This document shows, one piece after another, positions 1-5,149 of a stretch of 5,149 nt of DNA. This stretch comes from Armatimonadota bacterium (GTDB lineage: Bacteria; Armatimonadota; Zipacnadia; Zipacnadales; JABUFB01). The stretch spans positions 1-5,149 of the forward strand of contig JAGPGE010000465.1 in assembly GCA_018056145.1 (NCBI GenBank). Reading direction: 5' to 3'. Each line of letters opens with the position of its first letter. Position 1 is the stretch's first letter. The notes under the pieces were generated by a model. The model ran no database searches. It was not told where the DNA came from and saw only the letters and a program-made list of their open reading frames with translations. Both the position numbers and the translations under genes were made by a program.

Positions 1-7
1 ATGATTG

Positions 8-37
8 AGAGCCGGCCCCGAAAAGGGAGCCGGCTCT
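8..37 (-). terminator. Inverted repeat after pgi, probable terminator
   Basis: A perfect 9-bp stem is formed by AGAGCCGGC (8-16) and GCCGGCTCT (29-37). Inside it, CCC (17-19) can pair further with GGG (25-27) if A28 bulges out, leaving a GAAAA loop. It begins 26 bases beyond the pgi stop codon in the direction of pgi transcription, which is where an intrinsic terminator is expected. The weak point is the tail: on the minus strand the seven bases left in the window read CAATCAT, not a clear U-run. It could therefore be a U-poor terminator, a bidirectional one shared with a gene to the left, or an mRNA 3'-end stabiliser. Confidence 0.6.
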
Positions 38-63
38 GCTGCTTGCGGGGGCTCGTTTGCGGA

Positions 64-1509
64 TCATGAACCCGCCAGAAACCGCCGCATGGCCTCCTTG
101 TAACCCTCCACACCATCCTGCTGGTAAGTCAGCTCCTTCGCCAGGTTCAGCTCCCAGTCTTGGTCGACGTGCAAGCCCTGCAGACGGCCTTTGACGGCCA
201 CAGTGTCCATGAGCACGCGCATCAGGAAAAAGAGGCTCTCCACCCTGCGGTTGGGGCAGGTGATGGCCAGCGCGGGGACACCCTGGTCGCGAAAGTCCGC
301 GAAGGTCCCCTCGAAGGACGCGGCGTTCAGGTTGGTCATCTGGCGGTCCATGAAGGCCTGCAGGCTGCCCTCGATGGACGGGTCAGCGGGGACGTAGAGG
401 TCCTCCCCCATGTCCTGCCAGTTCACGAACAGGACCACCTTGTCCCGCGGGCCGCTGACCACGCCGTTGAGCAGCGAGTGGTTGCTCGTGGGCCCTCGCG
501 CGCCGGTGACGTTCAGGCCCGCGCCGCGCTCCTGGATGGACTCCGTGTACAGCTGCACCAGCCAGTCCCCCAGCATCCGGCAGGCCGAGTAGTCATACAG
601 GACGAGAGTGCCCACGCCACCCTGCTCTTCGGCGAACTGCAGCCACGAAGCCAGCCGGAAGGCGATGTTTTCCGGGTTCGGCTTCCCATCATCATCGAAG
701 GGCAGCAGCAGACCCGCGTCGTGAGCCATCCCGTACCCGCGCAGAGCCGCCTCGATACGTGCGCGGGGCGTCTCCCCTACCCCGGCGGTGACGGCCAATG
801 GGAGCAGCCCCACCGGTGAGGGCACCGAAAACCGCCCGCCCACGCCTTCGGGCACCGGCAGCAGGCCCGCCAGTTCCTCCACACGCCCAGCGGCGAGGTC
901 GTACAGGATGCTGCTTCCGGGGACCTCGCCGGTGGTGAAGACCATCTGGCGCACCCAGTCCGGCCCAAGGCGGTCCTTGATGGCGAGGAATGCGCACAGG
1001 GTCTCCGGGGTCTTCCCGGACTTGCTCACGACATTGAAGACAGTCTTGTGCAATTCGCCGCGGCTTTCCAGGAATTCGAGGAGTTCGCGCAATGGACGCG
1101 GGTCGAAAGTGTCGCCCGCGAAGTAGACTCGGGGAGCGCCGCGAGTTTCGGCGGGCAATTCGTTGTAGAGTGTGCTGTTGAGGACCTCGTGACAGACCCG
1201 GGGGCCGAGGTCCGAGCCGCCGATGCCCACGTGGACGAAGACCTCAAAGTCCCTGCGAACTCGTTCGGCTACGGTCACTGTCCGGTCGATCACCTCGGCG
1301 TAGTCGCGAGGCAGGTGCAGCGTGGTCCAGGCGCGCCAGTTCCTCTGAAGCGTCTCAAGGCCCTGGGCCTGCTCCTCCAGGAACATCCTGTGGATGGTCT
1401 TCAGGGAGTCGCGGATCTGGGCTCGGCGTCCCTGTGGAACGCGCGCACCGAGAAGCTCGGGGCAGTTGCCGTCGTTGAGTGAGTAGCCAAAGGTCTGCGT
1501 CACATTCAT
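64..1509 (-). CDS. pgi: Glucose-6-phosphate isomerase
   Basis: This cytosolic enzyme interconverts glucose 6-phosphate and fructose 6-phosphate in glycolysis and gluconeogenesis. Counting from the upstream GTG at 1512 the protein has 482 residues, nearer the ~450-residue bacterial type than the ~550-residue E. coli type. Family landmarks appear in order: GIGGSDLGP (96-104) and SKSGKTPET (163-171) of the SIS-type sugar-phosphate sites; GGRFSVPSPVGLLPLA (225-240) with the active-site Arg (R227); QLYTES with the catalytic Glu (E324); the catalytic His in TSNHS (H345); and QDGVEGYK ending in the catalytic Lys (K472). GTG at 1512 is followed directly by ATG at 1509. Neither has a clear Shine-Dalgarno, and I prefer the ATG. 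Motif departures are the His motif (usually DQHS or GQH), ESIQERG where ESxGK is usual, and YQQDGVE where [FY][DN]Q-x-GVE is usual. All four catalytic residues are present, so I expect an active enzyme. It is transcribed divergently from dppA. Confidence 0.96.
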   Translation of the reverse strand: MNVTQTFGYSLNDGNCPELLGARVPQGRRAQIRDSLKTIHRMFLEEQAQGLETLQRNWRAWTTLHLPRDYAEVIDRTVTVAERVRRDFEVFVHVGIGGSDLGPRVCHEVLNSTLYNELPAETRGAPRVYFAGDTFDPRPLRELLEFLESRGELHKTVFNVVSKSGKTPETLCAFLAIKDRLGPDWVRQMVFTTGEVPGSSILYDLAAGRVEELAGLLPVPEGVGGRFSVPSPVGLLPLAVTAGVGETPRARIEAALRGYGMAHDAGLLLPFDDDGKPNPENIAFRLASWLQFAEEQGGVGTLVLYDYSACRMLGDWLVQLYTESIQERGAGLNVTGARGPTSNHSLLNGVVSGPRDKVVLFVNWQDMGEDLYVPADPSIEGSLQAFMDRQMTNLNAASFEGTFADFRDQGVPALAITCPNRRVESLFFLMRVLMDTVAVKGRLQGLHVDQDWELNLAKELTYQQDGVEGYKEAMRRFLAGS

Positions 1510-1544
1510 CACCCGGTTGGGGAAATCGTCGTTCAGAGGCCTGC

Positions 1545-1574
1545 ATCATAGACCAAGACCCGCCTCGCGGCCAA
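1545..1574 (-). promoter_or_regulatory. Candidate sigma70-type promoter for pgi
   Basis: On the minus strand TTGGCC (plus 1569-1574, 4 of 6 against TTGACA) lies 18 bases upstream of TATGAT (plus 1545-1550, 5 of 6 against TATAAT). Transcription would start near 1537, giving a leader of about 25-30 bases before the pgi start. The -10 hexamer is good and stands out in this GC-rich context; the -35 is only fair and the spacer is one base over the optimum. The assignment assumes an E. coli-like housekeeping sigma factor. Confidence 0.42.
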
Positions 1575-1625
1575 CACCTTGCAGGTCACACGGTTGAGCG
1601 CAGGGAACCTGAGGGCATATCTCCC

Positions 1626-1631
1626 AGGAGG
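1626..1631 (+). promoter_or_regulatory. Consensus ribosome binding site fixing the dppA start
   Basis: AGGAGG is a full anti-Shine-Dalgarno match placed eight bases before the ATG at 1640. It settles that start codon and contrasts with the weak or absent sites at pgi and the MATE gene. Confidence 0.9.
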
Positions 1632-1639
1632 CGCAAAGA

Positions 1640-2419
1640 ATGCGGATCTACATCCACACAGATCTCGAAGGCGTCAGCGGAATCGGTCGCGGCGAGATGG
1701 TCCCGCGGGACAGCACGGACTATGAACTGTGTCGCGAACTGCTCATGGGCGACCTCAACGCGGCGGTAGACGGGGCCTTCGCAGGCGGGGCGACCGAAGT
1801 CATGGTGCTGGACAGCCACGGCGGCGGGAACAACTTCATCCTCGAGAAGCTGGATCGCCGGGCGATCAATGACACCAAGCCCAACCGCAAGTGGTGGGGC
1901 GTCATGGACCAGCGCTGCGACGCCACCTTCTTTATCGGCGCCCACGCCATGGCCGGCACGATGAATGCATTCCTCGACCACACCCAGTCGTCACTGACGT
2001 GGCACCGGTATTCCATCAATGGGCGGGAAATGGGCGAGTTGGCTCAGTGGGCGCTGGTTGCGGGGAACTTCGGGGTGCCGATGGTGATGGTCAGCGGCGA
2101 TGAGGCGGCGTGTGTGGAAGCCCGCCAGTTCTTCCGGCCCTGCAAGACCGCCATCGTGAAGACCGCGTCCGAACGCCAACTTGCGGACTGCCTGCCTCTA
2201 GACGAGGCCCGGCAGCTTATCTGGCAGGCGGCCCATGATGCTATCGCCATCGTGCGGGAAGCCCGGCCATTCCGCCTGCAGACGCCCATGGAGATCATCA
2301 CCGAGTTCAACCGGTGCGACTACGCGGACAATGCCGCACGCAGCCGAAATGTGGAGCGCATCGGCCCGCGGACCGTACGGAAACTGACCAGCAACCCGCT
2401 GGAGCTTTTCCCGTGGTAG
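1640..2419 (+). CDS. dppA: D-aminopeptidase, DppA-like (peptidase family M55)
   Basis: This is a zinc peptidase of the family typified by Bacillus subtilis DppA, which removes N-terminal D-amino acids from short peptides such as D-Ala-D-Ala and forms a toroidal decamer. The 259 residues compare with about 274 in B. subtilis. The N-terminal TDLEGVSGI supplies ligands D8 and E10; VLDSHGGGNN supplies H60; GAHAMAG supplies H102; GREMGEL supplies E133; and DHT (H114) matches the catalytic His at position 115 in B. subtilis. D8, E10, H60 and E133 keep exactly the B. subtilis numbering. There is no signal peptide, so it should act in the cytosol on imported or recycled peptides. In Bacillus the gene heads a dipeptide-permease operon; no permease is visible here. 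Downstream lie a broken gene and a MATE exporter on the same strand. Natural substrates cannot be told from sequence. The gene ends in TAG at 2417 after LELFPW. Confidence 0.93.
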   Translation: MRIYIHTDLEGVSGIGRGEMVPRDSTDYELCRELLMGDLNAAVDGAFAGGATEVMVLDSHGGGNNFILEKLDRRAINDTKPNRKWWGVMDQRCDATFFIGAHAMAGTMNAFLDHTQSSLTWHRYSINGREMGELAQWALVAGNFGVPMVMVSGDEAACVEARQFFRPCKTAIVKTASERQLADCLPLDEARQLIWQAAHDAIAIVREARPFRLQTPMEIITEFNRCDYADNAARSRNVERIGPRTVRKLTSNPLELFPW

Positions 2420-2456
2420 GGGCGGCCTCCCCCCTCCATTCCCGTCTACTTCGCGC

Positions 2457-2490
2457 CCACCGCAGGCGGTGGCTGCCCTCAGGATGAGGG
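2457..2490 (+). terminator. Two adjacent hairpins after dppA, possible terminator
   Basis: CCACCGC (2457-2463) and GCGGTGG (2466-2472) are perfectly complementary; the two-base gap means about six pairs around a CAGG loop. Three bases later CCCTCA (2476-2481) pairs with TGAGGG (2485-2490) around a GGA loop. They start 37 bases after the dppA stop, a sensible place for transcript ending or 3'-end protection, but no U-run follows either. This 98-base stretch (2420-2517) shows no other feature and no convincing coding frame. Confidence 0.35.
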
Positions 2491-2517
2491 GAGGGACGGC
2501 TGCGGCGCAGGGATCAG

Positions 2518-3072
2518 ATGCGCACTGCTCCGGGCGAAACTGAAGCAATGCTCCCTTGGCAGAGCACACCAGGCGGGGCTTGGCGTGGCACCGAGACATG
2601 TGGGATACAGGGACCCGACGCAGTGGGTGGGCATGGAATGCTTCGACGCCAGGTACATGGAGGCCATCGCGCGTTCCGTGCCGGAGCTCGCCGCCCTGCG
2701 AGAAGCAGCCGCGTTCTCGCAGAAGGCCAGCGACTAGCTGATGCTCGCGGCCCCGGATGGGGACCGTCGGAACATCACGGTGCACGGCCGCCTTATTGGC
2801 CTTCGCGCGGCCACCCCGGTCTACACTCTGAGAGTGCATTCGTCGGGCGAGGGTGACAAGGCTGTGCTCTGTGTGCTTAACTATACGACGAGCAACCCTT
2901 CAAGCAGCTTGTGCGTCTGGTACAGGGAACCGGGGGCCAGTATGAAGTCGCGGTTGACCCCACCGGCAGGCGCGAGAAGCGTATGTGCAGCGCCGCCGAG
3001 CTTGAGAAGGGCATTCCATTGGAGATCCCCCCACAGGGATTGGCCGCTTTGGCCGTGACCCGCATCTATTGA
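2518..3072 (+). pseudogene. Decayed C-terminal remnant of an unidentified, possibly carbohydrate-active, protein
   Basis: No single intact gene fits here, but protein-like sequence runs through the stretch in changing frames. From about 2603 one frame reads GYRDPTQWVGMECFDARYME and on to AAAFSQKASD, then meets TAG at 2735-2737. The same frame continues sensibly through NITVHGRLIGLRAATPVYTL to DKAVLCVLNY near 2884. There the coherent reading moves to the frame starting at 2884: YDEQPFKQLVRLVQG, EVAVDPTGRREK and finally LEIPPQGLAALAVTRIY, closed by TGA at 3070-3072. Dropping one TA from TATA (2882-2885) joins the halves as LNYDEQPF. Upstream, MLPWQSTPGGAWRGTE (from 2548, a third segment in the 2884 frame) may be an earlier piece, implying another shift near 2600. 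The alternating strands and the closing PPQGLAALAV resemble the C-terminal beta-sandwich of many glycoside hydrolases, but I cannot name the family. The N-terminal part seems lost. A sequencing or assembly error could explain one lesion but not readily all. Confidence 0.62.
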
Positions 3073-4523
3073 GCCGCTTGTTGCGCCGTCTCGATTCGCA
3101 TGAAATGGGCACGGGGAAGATCCTGCCCACCCTCGTCACGCTTGGGCTCCCGGCAGCCGCCGGTGGGGTCATGCAGACGCTATTCGAAGTCGCGGACACT
3201 CTCTTCGTCAGCCGGCTGGGGAAGGAGCAGATCAGCGGCGTCGGGCTCATCGGCCCGGTAATGTTCACCGCCTTCGCCGTGTCGCAGGCGGTGAACGTCG
3301 GTATAGCGGCATCCGTGTCACGCCACCTCGGTGCCAAGGAGCCCGACAAGGCCCGGGACATCGTGAACCACGGGCTGGTCATCAGCCTGGTTGTCGGCGC
3401 CGCGCTGACCCTCCTGCTCCTGCTCTTGCTTGAGCCGATCCTCCGCTGGATGGGTGGAGACCACGCCATCATCGAGTACTCCCGGCAGTACGCGGGGATC
3501 ATGTTCGCGGGGATTTTCATGATGCACCTGGGCGCGGCGGCAGACGGCGCCTTGCGGGCACAGGGCAACACGGTCTCCCCGATGAAGATCGGGATCATCT
3601 CCAATGTCGCGAACATCATCCTGGACTGGTACCTGATCTTCGGTCTGGGCTGGGGTGTTCGCGGCGCGGCGGTCGCGACTGTACTGACGCGAAGCCTGAT
3701 GGCCCTTGCCCTGCTTGCGCGGCTGTGCTCCCGCGAGTCCGAAGTGCGCCCCGGCAGAGTCCCCGGCATGACCGGCTTCTGGCGCTGGCCGGTGGTCGTG
3801 AGCATCTACTGGCTGGGCCTTCCCGCGAGCATCGGCATGGCAGCGATGTCCCTGTCAATGGTTTTCATCAACGCGCTTATGGTCACGATCAACCCCTTCT
3901 CGGTTGGAATGCTGGCCATCGCGTTTCGCATCGAGGGGTTCGCCTTCACCCCCGTCTTCGGCCTTTTCTCGGCCGTGGTGCCGATGGTGGGCTACAACCT
4001 GGGTTCGGGGGCGATCCAGCGCTGCCGGGCGACCATCTGGACCGCCGCGGGCCTGGCGGCAACATTGATGGGCGCGGTCGGGGCAATCATCTTCGCCTTT
4101 CCGGCCTTCGCCTTCGGGGTGTTCACCCGGGATGCCGAACTCCTACCCATGGGCGTGGAATACCTGCGGATTCAGATGCCGGTCTATCCCCTGATCGGCG
4201 CTAGTATCATGATGTCCGCGGGCTACCAGGGCCTGGGGATGACCTGGATGGCCATGCTCTCCCACCTTCTGCGCAACATCGTGCTCAAGGTGCCCATGGC
4301 CTACTGGTTCGCGGCGGCGTGGGGGCTAACGGGCGTCTGGTGGTCGTTCCCGGCGTCCACGGTGGTCACCGCGGTGATCTTCGTCTGGGCGATGTACGTG
4401 ATCCTGGAACGACTGGACCGACGGCATTCGATGGCCGCCGCGACCCAGCGTGAACTACCACCCGCGAGGGAATGCGAACCTGCGTGCTGCGGTCCTGACT
4501 CTGACACGACGGACAAACTTTAG
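3069..4523 (+). CDS. MATE-family multidrug/toxin efflux transporter
   Basis: This is an inner-membrane antiporter of the MATE family (NorM/DinF-like), which exports cationic drugs or metabolites in exchange for Na+ or H+. The 484 residues form two homologous halves. The first opens with LGLPAAAGGVMQTLFEVADT (25-44), including an acidic Asp in helix 1 (D43), and contains ALRAQGNTVSPMKIG (161-175) and ANIILDWYLIFGLG (181-194), the usual MATE signature. The second opens with GLPASIGMAAMSLSM (250-264) and carries IAFRIEGFAFTP and VPMVGYNLGSG (281-314). Hydrophobic stretches fit about twelve helices. The start is chosen as TTG at 3069, since it overlaps the TGA of the upstream remnant (TTGA) and no ATG or GTG lies upstream in frame. 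ATG at 3105 (codon 13) is the alternative; neither has a Shine-Dalgarno. The hydrophilic tail after residue 450 is odd in carrying ECEPACC (Cys 469, 473, 474). Subfamily and substrate are not readable from sequence. Confidence 0.94.
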   Translation: MSRLLRRLDSHEMGTGKILPTLVTLGLPAAAGGVMQTLFEVADTLFVSRLGKEQISGVGLIGPVMFTAFAVSQAVNVGIAASVSRHLGAKEPDKARDIVNHGLVISLVVGAALTLLLLLLLEPILRWMGGDHAIIEYSRQYAGIMFAGIFMMHLGAAADGALRAQGNTVSPMKIGIISNVANIILDWYLIFGLGWGVRGAAVATVLTRSLMALALLARLCSRESEVRPGRVPGMTGFWRWPVVVSIYWLGLPASIGMAAMSLSMVFINALMVTINPFSVGMLAIAFRIEGFAFTPVFGLFSAVVPMVGYNLGSGAIQRCRATIWTAAGLAATLMGAVGAIIFAFPAFAFGVFTRDAELLPMGVEYLRIQMPVYPLIGASIMMSAGYQGLGMTWMAMLSHLLRNIVLKVPMAYWFAAAWGLTGVWWSFPASTVVTAVIFVWAMYVILERLDRRHSMAAATQRELPPARECEPACCGPDSDTTDKL

Positions 4524-4532
4524 CCCACGCAA

Positions 4533-4538
4533 GAGGTG
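4533..4538 (+). promoter_or_regulatory. Ribosome binding site for the secreted protein
   Basis: GAGGTG lies five bases before the ATG at 4544, in the 20-base gap after the MATE stop. It supports 4544 over the in-frame ATG codons at 4553 and 4571, as does the signal peptide, which needs the full N-terminus. Confidence 0.75.
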
Positions 4539-4543
4539 ACACG

Positions 4544-5149
4544 ATGATACTCATGCCATCACTCATCGCCATGCTAGCAACGGGAGCCATCGCCGCGCCG
4601 GCACAGAAGGTGCTCCTTGTGGCCGAACCCGGGAATTTCGTGACCCGTGGCCTGGAGGCGCTCGGTGTGGAGCACGAGCGGGTCTCGAAGGGCGGGTTCA
4701 CCGGGGTCTCCCCCTTCGGGTACGACCTCATCATCTGGGGCCTGGACGAAGACCGAAGTGTGCTCAATGCCGACCCCTCGCTCATGGATGCCTTCGTGGA
4801 TTCCGGAGGGGTCTTCCTGGGCTTCCGGGCGAACCAGGGCGATCCGTGGCTGCCGGTCCCGATGCGACGAGATAAGGCATATGAACTGGGCGATATCCTC
4901 GAGCCCGAGCACCCTATCTTCCAGTCTCCCAACCGCATCGGGAAAGGGGAACTCGCTAACGTGCACAGTGGGAGCATCTACGACGCTTTCTACGACCTCG
5001 GCCCAGGCTGGAAGCCGCTGGTGAGCACCGGGCGCGAGCAGGCGTGGGACAAGCGCGAGGCTCAGGACAAGGGACCGCACTACGGGATCGCCGAACTGCG
5101 CCACGGCAAGGGGCTAATCGTGCTAACCCAGATGATCCCCGAGTACCAC
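4544..5149 (+). CDS. Secreted GATase1/ThuA-like domain protein, 3' end outside the window
   Basis: The frame is open from ATG 4544 to the last base, giving 202 codons with no stop, so the gene is partial. Residues 1-18 look like a Sec signal peptide: a short hydrophobic stretch ending in AIAA just before PAQ, with an AxA-type site. The mature part begins with the strand KVLLVAE, followed by YDLIIWGLDED (60-70), FVDSGGVFLGFRANQGD (84-100), EHPIFQSPN (122-130) and GIAELRHGKGLIVLTQMIP (181-199). That order of strands and the GG-turn resemble the class I glutamine-amidotransferase-like fold seen in ThuA-like and related non-catalytic domains of sugar-degrading bacteria. The position where true amidotransferases carry the nucleophilic Cys reads GFRAN, so amidase activity is unlikely. 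The domain may continue into further domains outside the window. It starts 20 bases after the MATE gene and is probably co-transcribed. The fold assignment is from pattern memory and moderately sure; no specific role can be given. Confidence 0.7.
   Translation, partial: MILMPSLIAMLATGAIAAPAQKVLLVAEPGNFVTRGLEALGVEHERVSKGGFTGVSPFGYDLIIWGLDEDRSVLNADPSLMDAFVDSGGVFLGFRANQGDPWLPVPMRRDKAYELGDILEPEHPIFQSPNRIGKGELANVHSGSIYDAFYDLGPGWKPLVSTGREQAWDKREAQDKGPHYGIAELRHGKGLIVLTQMIPEYH

Noticed and set aside
160..819. A 219-codon open frame on the plus strand opposite pgi.
   Set aside because: It lies wholly antisense to a gene with clear family motifs, and its translation is low-complexity His/Gln/Arg/Val-rich sequence with no recognisable domain. 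It is a shadow of GC-rich coding DNA.
1594..1621. TTGAGC followed by CATATC as a promoter for dppA.
   Set aside because: Only 4 of 6 and 3 of 6 matches, and the implied transcription start would fall inside the AGGAGG ribosome binding site. The dppA promoter remains unplaced.
2198..2839. A 213-codon minus-strand frame covering the end of dppA and the remnant.
   Set aside because: No recognisable motif, composition typical of an antisense shadow, and it overlaps the conserved 3' part of dppA. The plus-strand segments in the remnant read more like protein.
2876..2890. Programmed -1 frameshift at the frame change near 2884.
   Set aside because: The local codons CTT AAC TAT preceded by G do not form an X XXY YYZ slippery heptamer, and the in-frame TAG 150 bases upstream already breaks the gene. 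A TA duplication explains it more simply.
2900..3805. A 301-codon open frame on the minus strand across the remnant and the first half of the MATE gene.
   Set aside because: Its translation is Arg/Ser/Pro/Thr-rich with no domain signal and opposes a convincing transporter gene. It is a shadow frame.
2417..4547. Possible reassignment or read-through of TAG. dppA and the MATE gene end in TAG, the remnant has an in-frame TAG at 2735, and the frame after the dppA TAG stays open for 105 codons. Reading through the MATE TAG would end at a TGA overlapping the ATG at 4544.
   Set aside because: pgi, dppA and the MATE gene together hold over 1200 codons with many Gln and Tyr and no internal TAG, and dppA and MATE end at family-typical lengths. 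The 105 open codons after dppA begin as Gly/Pro-rich text unlike protein, and GC-rich DNA has few stops.

Overview
The window is GC-rich (roughly two thirds by eye) bacterial DNA. It carries three complete protein-coding genes, one decayed gene remnant, and the 5' part of a fifth gene that runs off the right edge. The large G/C excess at third codon positions, the signal-peptide-bearing GATase1-like protein and the M55 aminopeptidase would fit an uncultivated lineage of the Armatimonadota/Planctomycetota kind. That placement is only an impression from protein style: there is no rRNA or other marker here.

Layout. Bases 8-37 hold a strong inverted repeat just beyond the pgi stop, probably its terminator. 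Bases 64-1509 (minus strand) encode glucose-6-phosphate isomerase, with a plausible promoter at 1545-1574. The 127-base divergent spacer 1513-1639 ends in a consensus Shine-Dalgarno for the plus-strand gene 1640-2419, a DppA-type zinc D-aminopeptidase with all its metal ligands visible. Two adjacent small hairpins follow (2457-2490). Bases 2518-3072 look like the C-terminal remnant of a larger protein, broken by an in-frame TAG at 2735 and by a reading-frame change at a TATA tract at 2882-2885. A less certain frame change lies near 2600. The remnant's own TGA overlaps the TTG start of a MATE-family efflux transporter (3069-4523). Twenty bases further on, a secreted protein with a GATase1/ThuA-like fold begins at 4544 and is cut by the window edge.

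Function. pgi is central sugar metabolism and is transcribed away from the rest. The plus-strand genes lie head to tail with short spacing and may have formed one operon (dppA, a now broken gene, MATE transporter, secreted protein). Nothing in them forces a common pathway. A link between a D-amino-acid peptidase and an exporter is possible but unsupported. I see no CRISPR array, tRNA, rRNA, insertion sequence, phage or defence module, and no convincing undescribed system. The most informative oddity is the broken gene and its 4-base overlap with the transporter start.
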